A stretch of 64,000 nt of DNA from Spirosoma fluviale (lineage in GTDB: Bacteria > Bacteroidota > Bacteroidia > Cytophagales > Cyclobacteriaceae): positions 1 through 64,000 of the forward strand of contig CAMBMU010000002.1 of assembly GCA_945868725.1 (NCBI GenBank), in the 5' to 3' direction. The position numbers and the translations under genes were made by a program. Shown in pieces: positions 42,980 through 56,084 of the stretch (the stretch's first letter is position 1; every line of letters starts with the position of its first letter). The notes under the pieces were generated by a model. It saw only the letters and a list, made by a program, of their open reading frames with translations, made no database searches and had not been told where the DNA came from.

Positions 42980-45900
42980 TTATAGGATCGCTTCGCTAGT
43001 TGCCTTTGCAGACCTCTTTTCCATATTTTCAGAAAGCGTGTCATATTCTGACTTGGAACCCACAATCATACCCAAGATTCTTCGCTGACCGGTTCCGGCA
43101 GGAATCAAGTGGCCCACAATTACGTTTTCCTTCAATCCTTTCAATTCGTCGCGCTTACCTCGGATAGCCGCTTCAGAAAGTACTTTGGTAGTCTCCTGGA
43201 AGGAAGCAGCAGAGATAAAGCTCTCTGTTCCCAAAGAAGCAGCAGTAATTCCTTGCAAGGTAGGTGCGGATACAGCCGTTTCGGCATCCATAACCTGCAC
43301 CAACTTGAGATCCTTACGCTTCAGACTTGAATTTTCATCACGAAGTCTTCGCGCTGAAATGATCATTCCTGGCTTCAATGAAGAGGAGTCTCCTGCATCC
43401 AAGACAATTTTCTTGTCCAAAATGCTATCGTTTTCCTCACGGAATGCCCACTTGTCTACTACCTGGTTTTGTAAGAAGCTAGTATTGCCGGCATCAAGAA
43501 TTTCAACCTTCTGCATCATCTGGGATACAATCACTTCGATGTGCTTGTCATTGATTTTTACACCCTGAAGTCTATATACTTCTTGAATTTCATTCACCAA
43601 GTATTCCTGTACTGCAGTTGGTCCTTTGATCGATAGGATATCACTTGGCGTAATGGCTCCATCAGAAAGCGGCTCGCCCGCACGGATAAAGTCATTTTCT
43701 TGTACCAAGATGTGCTTAGACAAGGATACCATGTACTTTTTAATTACCCCATCCTTAGATTCTATGATGATCTCACGATTTCCTCGCTTCACACCACCGT
43801 AGGTCACTACGCCATCAATCTCAGATACTACAGCCGGATTGGATGGGTTTCTAGCTTCGAACAATTCCGTTACTCGAGGAAGACCCCCAGTAATGTCTCG
43901 AGTTTTTCCTACTGATCGTGGTATTTTTACCAAGATTTGTCCAGCCTTCACTTTCTCTCCTGACTCTACCGCTAAGTGGGCACCTACAGGTATATTGTAA
44001 GATCTTGAGTCACCTTTGTAATTCACGATAATCGCAGGGTTCTTCGCTCTATCCTTGGTTTCAATGATTACTTTCTCACGGAATCCAGTTTGATCATCGG
44101 CTACTTCCTTGTAAGTAATGCCCTCAACTACAGCATCGAATTCAACAATACCGTCAAACTCGGAGAGAATGACTGCGTTGTATGGATCCCAAATACATAG
44201 TGACTCCCCTTTGGTGATTTTCTGACCATTTTTCACATTCAAAATTGCACCATAAGGAACATGGTTAGAAACAAGTGTCTTTCCTGTCTTGGCTTCGTTA
44301 ATTTTAATTTCACCAGAACGACCCATTACCATTGTTACAGATTGCCCTTCTTTATCTGTTGTTTCCAAATACCTCAACTCTTCTTCAAACTCAACCACTC
44401 CATCAAATTTGGCATTGATGCTCGCATCAACCGCCATATTGGAAGCAGTACCACCTACGTGGAATGTTCGAAGTGTCAACTGAGTTCCTGGTTCACCGAT
44501 AGATTGCGCTGCGATTACACCTACTGCCTCACCCTCCTGTACCATATTACCAGTAGCCAAGTTTCTGCCGTAGCATTTACCACATACTCCTCTACGAGTT
44601 TCGCAAGTCAATACGGATCTGATTTCAACTTCTTCAATGGAAGACTCATCTACTCGTTTGGCAATTTCATCAGAAATCTCCACACCACCAGGCACGATCA
44701 ATTCATCCGTAACCAAGTCAAACACATCGTGTACAGATACTCGGCCCAAAATACGCTCAGAAAGTGGCTCGACGATTTCGTCATTGTCTTTCAAGGCCTG
44801 CACTACCAGTCCTCTCAAGGTACCGCAATCTTCCTCGGTAATGATCATGTCTTGTGCCACATCTACAAGACGACGAGTTAAGTAACCCGCATCCGCAGTT
44901 TTCAACGCAGTATCAGCAAGACCCTTACGCGCACCGTGGGTTGAGATGAAGTACTCCAATACGTCCAAACCTTCTTTGAAGTTAGACAAAATTGGGTTTT
45001 CGATGATTTCACCTACCGAACCCTGAAGGTTTTTCTGCGGCTTAGCCATCAATCCTCTCATTCCTCCCAACTGACGGATTTGCTCTCTTGAACCTCTAGC
45101 ACCAGAGTGCATCATCATGTAGATGGCGTTGAATCCTTGCTTGTCCTCCTCCATCTTCTTCATCAGATTATTCGTCAAATGAGAGTTGGTACGAGTCCAA
45201 ATATCAATTACTTGGTTATATCGTTCGTTGTCGGTGATTAGACCCATTAGGTAGTTGTTCCAAACTTGGTCAACTTCCTCCTTAGCCTTAGCAATCATCG
45301 GCACTTTTTCGTCTGGAATAATAACATCATTCAAGCCCATAGAAAGTCCACCTTGGTAGGCCATCTGGAAACCTAAATGCTTGATATCATCCAAAAACTG
45401 TGCTGTTCGAGCAATACCACAAACCTTAACTACCTGAGCAATAATTTGCTGCAGTTTCTTTTTCGTTAAAAGTTCGTTTACATACCCAACTTCCTCAGGC
45501 ACAAACTGATTGAAGATCAAACGACCAGCAACAGTTTCGATAATTTGCTCCTTAATCTCACCAGTGCCTGTGCGTACTTTAACCTTGCACTTGATATTGG
45601 CATGCTTAGAAAGCTGTCCTTCGTTCAGTGCAATAATCACTTCTTCCTGGCTATAGAAAGTCATTCCTTGTCCAAGGATTACTTCCTCAGGGGTAGACAT
45701 TTTACCTTTGGTCACATAATACAGGCCCAAAACCATGTCTTGAGAAGGTACAGTAATTGGGGCGCCATTGGCAGGGTTCAATATATTGTGTGCAGAAAGC
45801 ATCAAAGTGGATGCTTCCAAGATCGCCTCATGACCTAGTGGTACGTGTACCGCCATCTGGTCACCGTCAAAGTCAGCGTTAAATGCAGTACACACCAATG

Positions 45901-47293
45901 GGTGCAACTGAATCGCTTTTCCTTCGATCAATTTCGGCTGGAAAGCTTGGATACCCAATCTGTGAAGTGTTGGGGCACGATTGAGGAGCACTGGGTGTCC
46001 TTTCAATACATTTTCCAAAATATCCCAAACTACAGGATCCTTACGATCTACTATTTTCTTGGCCGATTTTACAGTCTTTACAATTCCTCTTTCAATCAGT
46101 TTCCGGATGATAAAAGGTTTGAAAAGCTCCGCAGCCATATTTTTAGGAAGACCACACTCGTGAAGCTTCAATTCTGGACCTACGACGATCACAGAACGAC
46201 CGGAGTAATCCACACGCTTTCCAAGCAAGTTTTGACGGAAACGACCTTGCTTTCCTTTCAGCATGTCTGAAAGTGACTTCAAAGCACGGTTGCCATCTGA
46301 TCTTACCGCATTTACTTTTCTGGAATTATCGAACAAGGAATCTACAGCTTCCTGTAACATTCGCTTCTCGTTTCTCAAAATCACCTCAGGCGCTTTGATG
46401 TCTATCAAACGCTTGAGACGGTTGTTACGAATGATTACACGACGGTACAAGTCATTCAAATCCGAAGTAGCAAAGCGACCTCCATCCAAAGGAACCAAAG
46501 GTCTCAATTCTGGTGGGATCACGGGAACCATACGAACGATCATCCATTCTGGACGGTTTTCGATTCGCGTTCTTGCATCACGGAAAGCTTCCACAACCTT
46601 CAATCTCTTGAGGGCTTCTGCTTTACGCTGCTGAGAGGTATCCGTCGCTGCTTGGTGACGAAGAGAGTAGGAAAGATCATCTAGATCCAAGCGTGCAAGC
46701 AACATTTCGAGTGCCTCAGCACCCATTCTTGCAATGAATTTGTTAGGATCCATGTCATCCAAAAGGTGGTTTTCCTTCGGAAGCTTATCCATGATATCCA
46801 AGTACTCGTCTTCAGTTAAGAAGTCTAGGTATTGGGTACCTTCTTCGGCCTTAACACCCGCTTGCACGACAACATAACGCTCGTAATATACAATCTGGTC
46901 CAATTTCTTAGTTGGCAAACCAAGAAGGTAACCGATTTTGTTTGGTAAAGACTTAAAGTACCAGATGTGCGCAACAGGTACCACCAATTCAATATGGCCC
47001 ATACGCTCACGACGTACTTTTTTCTCTGTTACTTCCACTCCACATCGATCACAAATGATGCCTTTGTATCGGATGCGCTTGTATTTTCCGCAATGACATT
47101 CCCAATCCTTTACTGGACCAAAGATTCGCTCGCAGAATAATCCGCCCATTTCAGGCTTATAGGTTCTGTAGTTGATGGTCTCTGGCTGGGTTACCTCACC
47201 ATTTGAACTATCCAAAATAGATTCTGGAGAAGCCAAACTGATGGTAACTCGGGAGAAATCGTTGTTCAGTTTTTTATTTTTTCTAAACGACAT
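42980..47293 (-). CDS. rpoC: RNA polymerase subunit beta'
   Basis: [17 protein letters not shown]; start placed at [13 protein letters not shown] (47293) rather than ORF-track 47332. Confidence 0.97.
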   Translation of the reverse strand: MSFRKNKKLNNDFSRVTISLASPESILDSSNGEVTQPETINYRTYKPEMGGLFCERIFGPVKDWECHCGKYKRIRYKGIICDRCGVEVTEKKVRRERMGHIELVVPVAHIWYFKSLPNKIGYLLGLPTKKLDQIVYYERYVVVQAGVKAEEGTQYLDFLTEDEYLDIMDKLPKENHLLDDMDPNKFIARMGAEALEMLLARLDLDDLSYSLRHQAATDTSQQRKAEALKRLKVVEAFRDARTRIENRPEWMIVRMVPVIPPELRPLVPLDGGRFATSDLNDLYRRVIIRNNRLKRLIDIKAPEVILRNEKRMLQEAVDSLFDNSRKVNAVRSDGNRALKSLSDMLKGKQGRFRQNLLGKRVDYSGRSVIVVGPELKLHECGLPKNMAAELFKPFIIRKLIERGIVKTVKSAKKIVDRKDPVVWDILENVLKGHPVLLNRAPTLHRLGIQAFQPKLIEGKAIQLHPLVCTAFNADFDGDQMAVHVPLGHEAILEASTLMLSAHNILNPANGAPITVPSQDMVLGLYYVTKGKMSTPEEVILGQGMTFYSQEEVIIALNEGQLSKHANIKCKVKVRTGTGEIKEQIIETVAGRLIFNQFVPEEVGYVNELLTKKKLQQIIAQVVKVCGIARTAQFLDDIKHLGFQMAYQGGLSMGLNDVIIPDEKVPMIAKAKEEVDQVWNNYLMGLITDNERYNQVIDIWTRTNSHLTNNLMKKMEEDKQGFNAIYMMMHSGARGSREQIRQLGGMRGLMAKPQKNLQGSVGEIIENPILSNFKEGLDVLEYFISTHGARKGLADTALKTADAGYLTRRLVDVAQDMIITEEDCGTLRGLVVQALKDNDEIVEPLSERILGRVSVHDVFDLVTDELIVPGGVEISDEIAKRVDESSIEEVEIRSVLTCETRRGVCGKCYGRNLATGNMVQEGEAVGVIAAQSIGEPGTQLTLRTFHVGGTASNMAVDASINAKFDGVVEFEEELRYLETTDKEGQSVTMVMGRSGEIKINEAKTGKTLVSNHVPYGAILNVKNGQKITKGESLCIWDPYNAVILSEFDGIVEFDAVVEGITYKEVADDQTGFREKVIIETKDRAKNPAIIVNYKGDSRSYNIPVGAHLAVESGEKVKAGQILVKIPRSVGKTRDITGGLPRVTELFEARNPSNPAVVSEIDGVVTYGGVKRGNREIIIESKDGVIKKYMVSLSKHILVQENDFIRAGEPLSDGAITPSDILSIKGPTAVQEYLVNEIQEVYRLQGVKINDKHIEVIVSQMMQKVEILDAGNTSFLQNQVVDKWAFREENDSILDKKIVLDAGDSSSLKPGMIISARRLRDENSSLKRKDLKLVQVMDAETAVSAPTLQGITAASLGTESFISAASFQETTKVLSEAAIRGKRDELKGLKENVIVGHLIPAGTGQRRILGMIVGSKSEYDTLSENMEKRSAKATSEAIL

Positions 47294-47340
47294 AGTTTTT
47301 TGAGATATGTTTAGGACGGTTACCCGCCCCATGAGCCAAA

Positions 47341-50300
47341 TTAATCCAAGGTAATTTCAAGAGCCAAGCCTCTCAACTCGTGAACCAACACATTGAAGGA
47401 TTCAGGAATGTTCGGCTTAGGAAGGTTTTCACCTTTTACAATCGCTTCGTATGCTTTTGCTCTACCGATTACGTCATCCGACTTCACGGTCAAGATCTCT
47501 TGAAGAACATGGGATGCACCGAATGCTTCCAGTGCCCACACTTCCATTTCTCCAAATCGCTGTCCACCAAACTGTGCCTTACCACCAAGCGGTTGCTGTG
47601 TGATGAGCGAGTATGGTCCGATGGAACGGGCGTGCATCTTGTCATCCACCAAGTGACCCAGCTTCAACATGTAGGTAATCCCTACTGTCACAGGCTGGTC
47701 AAAACGATTACCACTCAATCCGTCATATAGGTAGGTTCTACCAAAAGCAGGAAGTCCAGCTGCCGAAAGTTCTGCAGACACCTCATCCAAGGTAGCTCCA
47801 TCAAAAATTGGCGTTGCATATTTCTTTCCAAGCTTCTGACCTGCCCATGCAAGAACGGTTTCGAAGATCTGGCCTATGTTCATTCGAGAAGGTACACCTA
47901 GTGGGTTCAATACGATATCCATCGGAGTTCCATCCTCAAGGAAAGGCATGTCTTCGTCTCGTACGATTCGAGCTACAATACCCTTGTTTCCGTGACGACC
48001 TGCCATCTTATCTCCCACCTTCAGCTTGCGCTTCTTGGCGATGTACACTTTGGCAAGCTGTACGATACCTGCAGGCAATTCATCTCCTACTTCCAAGGTA
48101 AAGCGATCACGCTTGAATCTTCCAGAAATTTCATTTCTAGAGTTGGTGTAGTTCTTCACCAACTTGACGATCAAGCTGTTGGTGTAGGTATCCTCAGTCC
48201 ACTCATCTAGGATGATATCCGAAACAAGGTTTGCTTCTTCCTGTACATTGTAGTTAGACTCGTCACGATACGGGTTTTTGGCAGGGAAGAGGTTGCTTTC
48301 AATGTTTTTCGCATTGAACTTGGTTCCTTTAGTGATGATCTCATCGCCAAACTTGTGTTTCACCCCTTGGGAAGTTTTACCTTCTAGCAAAGTCACCAAT
48401 TTGTTGATCATACGCGCACGGATCCCCAACAAATCTTTGGCATACTTACCCTTTAGCTTTTCTACCTCAGCCTTAGACTTGGCACGGTTGTCCTTGTCTT
48501 TCTTTGGACGAGAGAATAATTTAGTTTCAATGACCACTCCATTTAAGGATGGAGATGCCTTCAATGAAGCATCTTTCACGTCCCCGGCCTTATCGCCGAA
48601 GATTGCTCTTAGGAGCTTCTCTTCTGGAGTTGGGTCAGTTTCTCCTTTTGGTGTGATCTTACCGATAATGATATCACCTTCTTTTACTTCGGCACCCACT
48701 CGGATAATTCCATTCTCATCCAGATGCTTTACAGCCTCCTCGGATACGTTTGGAATTTCAGAGGTAAGTTCCTCTTCTCCTCTTTTGGTGTCACGAACTT
48801 CAAGTTGGAATTCTTCTACGTGGATGGAAGTGAAAACATCTTCTCTCACCACGCGCTCAGAAATCACAATCGCATCTTCGAAGTTGTATCCTTGCCAAGG
48901 CATGTAGGCTACTTTTAGGTTTTTACCTAGTGCCAATTCTCCTTGGTTGGTAGAATAACCTTCTACAAGCACCTGACCTTTTTTCACTTTTTCTCCCTTC
49001 AATACCAAAGGAGTCAAGTTGATGGTGGTGTCTTGGTTAGTTCTTCTGAATTTGATCAAATCATAGGTTCTGTATTCGTCAGAGAAATTCACCAAAAGTT
49101 CGTCTGAAGTCAGATCATACTTAATCGTGATATTCTTAGCGTCTACGTACTCCACTACCCCATCTGCTTCAGCAATAAGTAGGGCTCTTGAATCGATGGC
49201 AGCTTTACTTTCCAAGCCAGTACCCACAATCGGTGCTTCTGGCTTCAAAAGAGGAACTGCCTGACGCTGCATGTTGGATCCCATTAGGGCTCTGTTCGCA
49301 TCGTCATGCTCCAAGAAAGGAATTAAAGAAGCTGCTACCGAAACAATCTGGTTTGGAGCAACGTCGATGTACGTAATTTCGCTTGGTTCAAGCACAGGGA
49401 AGTCCCCTTCAAATCGTGCTTTTACTTTTTCACTCAAGAAGCGCCCTTTGTCATCCAAGGAAGCGTTAGCCTGAGCGATGTTGTGGTTATCCTCTTCTTC
49501 AGCAGTCAAGAAAACAATGTCTTCAGCTTTCATGCTTACTTTTCCATTGTCTACCTTACGGTAAGGGGTTTCTAGGAAGCCCATGGAATTGACTTTGGCA
49601 TGTACGCAGAGGGAAGAGATCAATCCAATGTTTGGACCTTCTGGAGTTTCGATAGTACACAGACGCCCGTAGTGGGTGTAGTGAACGTCTCGAACTTCAA
49701 ATCCAGCTCTTTCTCTAGAAAGACCGCCGGGACCTAAAGCAGACAACCTTCTTTTGTGCGTCAATTCGGCCAGCGGATTCGTCTGGTCCATGAACTGAGA
49801 AAGTTGGTTGGTACCGAAGAAGGAGTTAATTACGGAAGAAAGGGTACGTGCGTTGATCAAGTCTACTGGCTTGAAATCTTCGTTATCGCGCACGTTCATT
49901 CGCTCACGGATGGTTCTGGCCATACGAGCCAAACCTACTCCGAACTGGCTGTACAACTGTTCGCCTACCGTTCTTACACGACGGTTGGACAAGTGATCAA
50001 TATCATCGACCACTGCTCTGGAGTTGATCAAACCAATGAGGTACTTGACAATAGAGATGATATCTTCTTTTGTCAATACAATTTTCTCTGGCTCGATGCT
50101 CAAGCCCAACTTCTTATTGATACGGTATCTTCCTACCTCACCCAAGTCGTAACGCTTGTCTGAGAAGAACAAACTTTGAATTACTTCTCTCGCTGTCGCT
50201 TCGTCCGGAGCTTCGGTATTTCGAAGTTGACGGTAGATTACTTCTACTGCCTCTTTCTCAGAGTTGGAGTTATCTTTTTGTAGCGTGTTGTAGATGATAG

Positions 50301-51216
50301 AGAAATCAGCCACGTTTACATCCTCCCGATGAAGGATGATGGATTTAGATCCTGAGTCAAGGATCAGTTCAATATCCGAATCAGTTAGGATAGAATCTCT
50401 TTCCAACAAAACTTCATTTCGGTCGATGGATACCACTTCACCGGTATCTTCATCAACGAAATCCTCTACCCAAGTTCTCAAAACACGCGCGGCAAGTTTT
50501 CTGCCAGCGGCTTTTTTGAGAGCTGTTTTGGTAGCGGAAACTTCCTCGGAAAGTCCGAAGAGGTCCAATATATCTTTATCAGAACCATAACCTATGGCTC
50601 TGAGTAGGGTCGTAACTGGGAATTTTTTCTTACGATCGATGTAAGCATACATGACATTGTTGATGTCAGTTGCAAATTCAATCCAAGATCCTTTGAAAGG
50701 AATAATACGAGCTGAATACAGCTTGGTACCGTTGGTATGCTTGCTTTGGGCAAAGAAAACCCCCGGGGAACGGTGTAGCTGGGAAACAATTACACGCTCA
50801 GCTCCATTGATGACGAAGGATCCCTTGTAGGTCATATAAGGCAGATTGCCTAGGAATACTTCCTGCTCGATTGTTTCAAAATCCTCATTGTCCTCATCAT
50901 GGCAAAGCAATCTCAATTTTGCTTTAAGCGGGACAGAATAGGTCAATCCACGGTCGATACATTCTTCCACACTGTACTTTGGTGGATCTACTGCGTAGTC
51001 GATAAATTCCAAAGTGAAATTCTCTCTGGAATCACTGATCGGGAAATTTTCAGCAAAAACTTTAAATAACCCATCAGCCCGACGTTTTTCTGCAGGGGTA
51101 TCCAACTGGAAGAAGTCTTTGAATGACTGTAGCTGAATATCTAGAAAATCGGGATAGTCTTTGACCACCTTAATGGAGGAGAAACTTTTCCTTGCGGTTT
51201 GATTCTTGATAGCCAA
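47341..51216 (-). CDS. rpoB: RNA polymerase subunit beta
   Basis: 1291 aa; [41 protein letters not shown]. Confidence 0.98.
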   Translation of the reverse strand: MAIKNQTARKSFSSIKVVKDYPDFLDIQLQSFKDFFQLDTPAEKRRADGLFKVFAENFPISDSRENFTLEFIDYAVDPPKYSVEECIDRGLTYSVPLKAKLRLLCHDEDNEDFETIEQEVFLGNLPYMTYKGSFVINGAERVIVSQLHRSPGVFFAQSKHTNGTKLYSARIIPFKGSWIEFATDINNVMYAYIDRKKKFPVTTLLRAIGYGSDKDILDLFGLSEEVSATKTALKKAAGRKLAARVLRTWVEDFVDEDTGEVVSIDRNEVLLERDSILTDSDIELILDSGSKSIILHREDVNVADFSIIYNTLQKDNSNSEKEAVEVIYRQLRNTEAPDEATAREVIQSLFFSDKRYDLGEVGRYRINKKLGLSIEPEKIVLTKEDIISIVKYLIGLINSRAVVDDIDHLSNRRVRTVGEQLYSQFGVGLARMARTIRERMNVRDNEDFKPVDLINARTLSSVINSFFGTNQLSQFMDQTNPLAELTHKRRLSALGPGGLSRERAGFEVRDVHYTHYGRLCTIETPEGPNIGLISSLCVHAKVNSMGFLETPYRKVDNGKVSMKAEDIVFLTAEEEDNHNIAQANASLDDKGRFLSEKVKARFEGDFPVLEPSEITYIDVAPNQIVSVAASLIPFLEHDDANRALMGSNMQRQAVPLLKPEAPIVGTGLESKAAIDSRALLIAEADGVVEYVDAKNITIKYDLTSDELLVNFSDEYRTYDLIKFRRTNQDTTINLTPLVLKGEKVKKGQVLVEGYSTNQGELALGKNLKVAYMPWQGYNFEDAIVISERVVREDVFTSIHVEEFQLEVRDTKRGEEELTSEIPNVSEEAVKHLDENGIIRVGAEVKEGDIIIGKITPKGETDPTPEEKLLRAIFGDKAGDVKDASLKASPSLNGVVIETKLFSRPKKDKDNRAKSKAEVEKLKGKYAKDLLGIRARMINKLVTLLEGKTSQGVKHKFGDEIITKGTKFNAKNIESNLFPAKNPYRDESNYNVQEEANLVSDIILDEWTEDTYTNSLIVKLVKNYTNSRNEISGRFKRDRFTLEVGDELPAGIVQLAKVYIAKKRKLKVGDKMAGRHGNKGIVARIVRDEDMPFLEDGTPMDIVLNPLGVPSRMNIGQIFETVLAWAGQKLGKKYATPIFDGATLDEVSAELSAAGLPAFGRTYLYDGLSGNRFDQPVTVGITYMLKLGHLVDDKMHARSIGPYSLITQQPLGGKAQFGGQRFGEMEVWALEAFGASHVLQEILTVKSDDVIGRAKAYEAIVKGENLPKPNIPESFNVLVHELRGLALEITLD

Positions 51217-51303
51217 GGTAGTATATAGTTTAATAGTGAAATTAAATATTAGAAAGCTACTATTTTTGCTTAAAATAATGCAATTTTAAACCCATGCATA
51301 AAC

Positions 51304-51333
51304 AGGAAAAGACCTGACTAAATTAGTCAGGTC
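51304..51333 (-). terminator. terminator/attenuator between rplL and rpoB
   Basis: Inverted repeat GACCTGACTAAATTAGTCAGGTC followed on minus strand by TTTTCC (short U tract). Confidence 0.6.
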
Positions 51334-51374
51334 TTCGAGCCAATCCCCATCCTTTTTGGACAGAGATGAGCAAA

Positions 51375-51758
51375 TTACTTGATCTCTACTTCAGCACCAG
51401 CCTCTTCAAGAGACTTCTTCAGTGCATCAGCTTCGTCCTTACCAACGCCTTCTTTGATTGCCTTTGGAGCAGCATCAACTAGGTCTTTAGCTTCTTTCAA
51501 GCCAAGTCCAGTTAGGTCCTTCACCAATTTCACGACAGCTAGTTTGGATGCACCAGCTGCTTTCAAGATTACGTCAAATGAAGTCTTTTCTTCTTCAGCA
51601 GCAGCCTCAGATCCACCACCAGCAGCAGCAGCTACTACTACAGCACCAGCTGCAGCAGGCTCGATGCCGTACTGATCCTTAAGGATGTCTGTCAATTCCT
51701 TTACTTCTTTTACAGTCAAGTTTACCAACTGTTCTGCAAGTTGTGTAAGATTTGCCAT
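51375..51758 (-). CDS. rplL: 50S ribosomal protein L7/L12
   Basis: 127 aa; [41 protein letters not shown]. Confidence 0.97.
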   Translation of the reverse strand: MANLTQLAEQLVNLTVKEVKELTDILKDQYGIEPAAAGAVVVAAAAGGGSEAAAEEEKTSFDVILKAAGASKLAVVKLVKDLTGLGLKEAKDLVDAAPKAIKEGVGKDEADALKKSLEEAGAEVEIK

Positions 51759-51799
51759 TGTATTAATTAGTTAATTGTTTTTGATTGATTTTGATAAGA

Positions 51800-52342
51800 T
51801 TAGTTTCCGTCTCGCTCGCCAAGGGTCTTCAATACACCAGTGATGTTGTTTTGACCTGATAACAAAGCAGAAACGAGGTTCTTCGCAGGAGACTGAAGCA
51901 AGCCAATAAGCTCTCCAATCAATTCCTCCTTAGACTTAAGCGTAGCGAGTACCTCCAAGTTAGCCTCGCCCAGAAATACATCTGAATCGATACCAGCACC
52001 TTTAAATACAGGTCTATACTCTTTTTTTCCTTGTTTTTTTCTAAAATCCAGCAATACTTTAGCCGGCAGGTTGCTCGTCTCTTTTGAGAACAAAATTCCC
52101 GAGAACCCTTTTAAAGCTCCCTCTGCAAGCTTAGAATAGTCTACATCCAAATTTTCAAATGCTTTAGCGATCAAGGTGTTTTTGTACACTTTATACTCTA
52201 CACCTTTTTCATAGCAAGTTCTTCTGAATGCGTTCACTTCTGCTACAGAGAATCCAGATGCGTCTGTGATATAGAAGAAAGGGTTCTCTTTCAATTTCTC
52301 AGTCAGACTGTCGATAATCAGTTTTTTCTCGTCTCTAGTCAT
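51800..52342 (-). CDS. rplJ: 50S ribosomal protein L10
   Basis: 180 aa; FFYITDASGFSVAEVNAFRRTCYEKGVEYKVYKNTL. Confidence 0.95.
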   Translation of the reverse strand: MTRDEKKLIIDSLTEKLKENPFFYITDASGFSVAEVNAFRRTCYEKGVEYKVYKNTLIAKAFENLDVDYSKLAEGALKGFSGILFSKETSNLPAKVLLDFRKKQGKKEYRPVFKGAGIDSDVFLGEANLEVLATLKSKEELIGELIGLLQSPAKNLVSALLSGQNNITGVLKTLGERDGN

Positions 52343-52344
52343 GA

Positions 52345-53043
52345 TTAAATTCCTTGAATGCTACCCTTATCTACTGAAATACCAGGAGACATTGTGCTGG
52401 ATATGTGAATGCTTTTGAAATAAGTACCTTTAGAAGAAGAAGGCTTTAATTTCGAAATGGTAAGGATCAGTTCTTTTACGTTATCCTGAATTTGTTCAGA
52501 CGTAAACGATACTTTACCAATACCTGCGTGAATGATACCAAACTTATCAACTTTGAAGTCGATCTTTCCAGCTTTCACTTCTCGAACTGCTTTTCCTACA
52601 TCTAGGGTCACCGTTCCAGACTTAGGGTTTGGCATCAAGCCTCTAGGGCCCAATACTCTACCTAGTCTACCTACTTTTGCCATGACGTTGGGCATTGTGA
52701 TGATCACATCAATATCTGTCCAACCGCCTTCTATTTTGGCAATATAATCGTCCAAACCAACGTAGTCTGCACCTGCTTCGGTGGCTTCTGCATTTTTGTC
52801 AGGAGTGCAAAGCACCAATACTTTGATGTCTTTACCAGTACCATGAGGAAGGGCAACAACCCCTCTTACCATTTGATCTGCTTTCCTAGGATCCACGCCC
52901 AAACGAACGTCAACATCTACGGAAGCATCAAACTTCGTCATCGTAATTTCCTTAACCAGTGAAGAAGCAGCCTCCAGGGAGTACACTTGGCTTGGGTCGT
53001 ACTTAGAAAGAGCTTCTTTTTGCTTTTTTGTTAACTTAGCCAT
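52345..53043 (-). CDS. rplA: 50S ribosomal protein L1
   Basis: 232 aa; [23 protein letters not shown]. Confidence 0.97.
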   Translation of the reverse strand: MAKLTKKQKEALSKYDPSQVYSLEAASSLVKEITMTKFDASVDVDVRLGVDPRKADQMVRGVVALPHGTGKDIKVLVLCTPDKNAEATEAGADYVGLDDYIAKIEGGWTDIDVIITMPNVMAKVGRLGRVLGPRGLMPNPKSGTVTLDVGKAVREVKAGKIDFKVDKFGIIHAGIGKVSFTSEQIQDNVKELILTISKLKPSSSKGTYFKSIHISSTMSPGISVDKGSIQGI

Positions 53044-53053
53044 TGTTGTTTAT

Positions 53054-53497
53054 TTATACTTCCCAAGGGGCTTTACCAGAAACTGTGATACCCATGCTTC
53101 GTGCGGTACCCGCAACCATTTTCATGGCTGATTCTACTTTGAAAGCATTAAGGTCAGGCATTTTCGTCTCAGCAATGACCCGTACCTGATCCCAGGTAAC
53201 AGATCCTACTTTAATTCTGTTTGGTTCCGCAGAACCTCCCTTTACTTTTGCAGCTTCCAACAGCAAATTCGCAGCTGGTGGGGTTTTTACTACAAAGTCA
53301 AAAGTCTTATCAGAATATACTGTAATCAATACAGGCAATACGATTCCCATTTTTTCTTGGGTACGCGCATTAAACTGCTTACAGAACTCCATGATGTTCA
53401 AACCCTTGGAACCAAGAGCTGGACCTACTGGAGGTGACGGGTTAGCCTGGCCACCTTTCACTTGTAGTTTTACATAACCAGTGATTTCCTTAGCCAT
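53054..53497 (-). CDS. rplK: 50S ribosomal protein L11
   Basis: 147 aa; [34 protein letters not shown]. Confidence 0.97.
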   Translation of the reverse strand: MAKEITGYVKLQVKGGQANPSPPVGPALGSKGLNIMEFCKQFNARTQEKMGIVLPVLITVYSDKTFDFVVKTPPAANLLLEAAKVKGGSAEPNRIKVGSVTWDQVRVIAETKMPDLNAFKVESAMKMVAGTARSMGITVSGKAPWEV

Positions 53498-53500
53498 TGC

Positions 53501-54058
53501 TTAGTCTTGTTTTTCTACTTGTATAAAGTTTAATTCAACAGGAGTATTGCGGCCGAAAATCTTAACCATAACGTTAAGTTTTTTCTTTTCCTCAAAAATC
53601 TCCTCAATTGTCCCAGTAAACCCACTGAAAGGACCGTCCATTACCTTCACGGCCTCTCCTACTATAAATGGGGCTTCTTGCTTCTCGGCAAACTCATCTA
53701 TCTCCTCAACCTTACCTAAAATACGGTTGATTTCTGATTGACGTAATGGTTCAGGGGTTTTGGAAGCTCCCCCCTGGTTTGATCCAAGAAAACCAATTAC
53801 TCCTGGGATACTCGTAATTACGTGATTAGCTTCACCATTCGATAAGTCCGCATTGACCAACACGTAACCAGGAAAGAAATTCTTCTCCCGTACACGCTTC
53901 TTGCCATTGCGCATCTCATATACCTTCTCAGAAGGAATCAACACTTCAGGAATAAATTCAGCAATCTTCTGTCTGAAAATTTCATTTTCCAGATAGTTTT
54001 TCGCTTTTTTCTCCTGTCCTGAGACTACTCTGAGTACGTACCACTTATGTTCAGCCAT
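53501..54058 (-). CDS. nusG: transcription termination/antitermination protein NusG
   Basis: 185 aa; [36 protein letters not shown]. Confidence 0.96.
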   Translation of the reverse strand: MAEHKWYVLRVVSGQEKKAKNYLENEIFRQKIAEFIPEVLIPSEKVYEMRNGKKRVREKNFFPGYVLVNADLSNGEANHVITSIPGVIGFLGSNQGGASKTPEPLRQSEINRILGKVEEIDEFAEKQEAPFIVGEAVKVMDGPFSGFTGTIEEIFEEKKKLNVMVKIFGRNTPVELNFIQVEKQD

Positions 54059-54070
54059 CCTGTAATGCTA

Positions 54071-54259
54071 TTAGAATAAATCATAAAACCATGTCATGAT
54101 ATTCTCGAACCCTAAATCTACCGCACCAATAAATAGCGCAAAGATTAACGATGCTACCAATACCAAAATGGCACTGTTTTGAAGAAATGAAAACTTAGGC
54201 CATGTCACCATGTTTTTCATTTCGTCATACGACTCAAGGACAAAGTTTTTAAGATTCAT
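54071..54259 (-). CDS. secE: preprotein translocase subunit SecE
   Basis: 62 aa; ESYDEMKNMVTWPKFSFLQNSAILVLVASLIFALFIGAVDLGFENIM. Confidence 0.93.
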   Translation of the reverse strand: MNLKNFVLESYDEMKNMVTWPKFSFLQNSAILVLVASLIFALFIGAVDLGFENIMTWFYDLF

Positions 54260-54276
54260 AGTCTATATTCTTAGTG

Positions 54277-54347
54277 CACGGGCAGAGAGATTCGAACTCC
54301 CATCAATGGTTTTGGAGACCACTATTCTGCCGTTGAACTATGCCCGT
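54277..54347 (-). tRNA. tRNA-Trp (CCA anticodon)
   Basis: ACGGGCATAGTTCAACGGCAGAATAGTGGTCTCCAAAACCATTGATGGGAGTTCGAATCTCTCTGCCCGTG; cloverleaf arms readable; CCA not encoded. Confidence 0.95.
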
Positions 54348-54404
54348 GTAAAACGAACGTTCCAAAACGGAACGCAAAATTAGGGAAAATGTCTTTAGAA
54401 ACAA

Positions 54405-54436
54405 ATGCGATCCCAAAATATTCTTTGGGATCGCAT
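54405..54436 (-). terminator. hairpin after tuf, weak terminator
   Basis: ATGCGATCCCAAAGAATATTTTGGGATCGCAT followed by TTTGTTTC on minus strand. Confidence 0.55.
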
Positions 54437-54458
54437 CTAATGTTCTAGTTAAGGGTAA

Positions 54459-55646
54459 TTAGTCGAGAATTTCAGTCACCTGACCAGCACCTACGGTACG
54501 ACCGCCTTCACGGATCGCAAATCTCAAACCTTTTTCTAGTGCTACTGTAGACAACAAGTTTACCTCGATAGTCACGTTATCACCAGGCATTACCATTTCT
54601 ACGTTTGCTGGTAGCGTGATCTCACCAGTTACGTCAGTAGTTCTAAGGTAGAACTGTGGTCTATATCTGTTGAAGAATGGAGTGTGACGTCCACCTTCTT
54701 CTTTAGAAAGAACGTAAACTTCAGCCTTAAAGTGAGAGTGCGGCTTCACAGTACCAGGCTTACAGATAATCATGCCTCGCTTGATTTGTGCTTTTTCAAT
54801 ACCTCTCAACAATAAACCTACGTTGTCACCTGCTTCACCTCTGTCCAAGATCTTGCGGAACATTTCCACACCAGTTACAGTAGACTTCAAGCCTTCTGCA
54901 CCCATACCAATGATCTCAACTGGCTCACCAGAGTTGACTACACCTCTTTCGATACGGCCTGTAGCAACTGTACCACGACCGGTGATAGAGAATACGTCTT
55001 CAACTGGCATCAAGAAATCCTTGTCGATCAAACGCTCTGGTATAGGAATGTAGTTATCAACCGCATCCATCAATTGCATTACTGCATCTACCCACTTGTC
55101 TTCACCATTTAATGCACCAAGTGCAGATCCTGCAATCACAGGAATGTTATCCCCATCAAAGCTGTAGAAAGAAAGCAATTCTCTGATTTCCATTTCTACT
55201 AACTCCAACAATTCAGGATCATCCACCATATCCACTTTGTTCATGAATACTACTAGTTGAGGTACACCTACTTGGCGAGCCAATAGGATGTGCTCTCTAG
55301 TTTGTGGCATTGGTCCGTCTGTCGCTGCTACCACAAGGATAGCACCGTCCATTTGAGCAGCACCTGTTACCATGTTTTTCACGTAATCCGCGTGACCAGG
55401 ACAATCTACGTGTGCGTAGTGTCTCTTTTCAGTTTGGTATTCTACGTGTGAAGTATTGATTGTAATACCTCTTTCTTTCTCTTCTGGAGCGTTGTCAATA
55501 GAAGAGAAATCTCGTAATTCAGAAAGACCCTTCTTTGCCAATACCGTGGTGATGGCTGCAGTCAAGGTGGTCTTACCATGGTCTACGTGTCCAATGGTTC
55601 CGACGTTAACGTGCGGTTTGGAACGGTCGAAATTAGCTTTTGCCAT
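54459..55646 (-). CDS. tuf: elongation factor Tu
   Basis: 395 aa; [22 protein letters not shown]. Confidence 0.98.
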   Translation of the reverse strand: MAKANFDRSKPHVNVGTIGHVDHGKTTLTAAITTVLAKKGLSELRDFSSIDNAPEEKERGITINTSHVEYQTEKRHYAHVDCPGHADYVKNMVTGAAQMDGAILVVAATDGPMPQTREHILLARQVGVPQLVVFMNKVDMVDDPELLELVEMEIRELLSFYSFDGDNIPVIAGSALGALNGEDKWVDAVMQLMDAVDNYIPIPERLIDKDFLMPVEDVFSITGRGTVATGRIERGVVNSGEPVEIIGMGAEGLKSTVTGVEMFRKILDRGEAGDNVGLLLRGIEKAQIKRGMIICKPGTVKPHSHFKAEVYVLSKEEGGRHTPFFNRYRPQFYLRTTDVTGEITLPANVEMVMPGDNVTIEVNLLSTVALEKGLRFAIREGGRTVGAGQVTEILD

Positions 55647-55703
55647 GCTTGAAAATCCTCAGTTTAAGTTTTAAAATATGTTTAGATAATAAATTCTGTG
55701 TTG

Positions 55704-55775
55704 AGCCAACGACGGGAATTGAACCCGTGACCCCTTCCTTACCAAGGAAGTACTCTACCCCTGAGCTACGTCGGC
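55704..55775 (-). tRNA. tRNA-Thr (GGT anticodon)
   Basis: GCCGACGTAGCTCAGGGGTAGAGTACTTCCTTGGTAAGGAAGGGGTCACGGGTTCAATTCCCGTCGTTGGCT. Confidence 0.95.
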
Positions 55776-55807
55776 TTTCACTACGCAGTGTACTTCGGAA
55801 AGTACAG

Positions 55808-55880
55808 AGCGGGAGACGAGGCTCGAACCCGCGACCTGCAGCTTGGAAGGCTGCCGCTCTACCAACTGAGCTACTCCCGC
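55808..55880 (-). tRNA. tRNA-Gly (TCC anticodon)
   Basis: GCGGGAGTAGCTCAGTTGGTAGAGCGGCAGCCTTCCAAGCTGCAGGTCGCGGGTTCGAGCCTCGTCTCCCGCT. Confidence 0.96.
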
Positions 55881-55915
55881 TTGTTCCCGATTGCTCGGTT
55901 ACTTTTTTTGCCCTG

Positions 55916-55948
55916 CAAAAGTACAAAATAAATTTGTTTTTTTGCAAG
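55916..55948 (-). promoter_or_regulatory. candidate promoter between tRNA-Tyr and tRNA-Gly
   Basis: Minus strand TTG-N21-TACTTTTG. Confidence 0.55.
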
Positions 55949-55951
55949 TCG

Positions 55952-56034
55952 TGGGGGAAACAGGATTCGAACCTGTGAAGACTTAAGTCAACGGATTTAC
56001 AGTCCGTCCCAGTTGGCCGCTTTGGTATTCCCCC
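55952..56034 (-). tRNA. tRNA-Tyr (GTA anticodon)
   Basis: GGGGGAATACCAAAGCGGCCAACTGGGACGGACTGTAAATCCGTTGACTTAAGTCTTCACAGGTTCGAATCCTGTTTCCCCCA; long variable arm. Confidence 0.96.
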
Positions 56035-56084
56035 AACTGCGCTAAAATTGTAGGCTATTTACCCCTAGGAACTTTAACGGACTG

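Noticed and set aside
44261-44881. 206-aa plus-strand ORF
   Set aside because: Antisense to rpoC, low-plausibility composition
47294-47332. N-terminal extension of RpoC ([13 protein letters not shown])
   Set aside because: Begins within 10 nt of the rpoB stop; MSFRKNKKL is the expected RpoC N-terminus
48278-48907. 209-aa plus-strand ORF
   Set aside because: Antisense to rpoB, no family resemblance; codon-structure artefact
55633-55978. ORFs on both strands (SSSVGRAAAFQAAGRGFEPRLP..., TGIEPVTPSLPRKYSTPEL...)
   Set aside because: They translate the tRNA-Thr/Gly cluster; well-known spurious tRNA peptides
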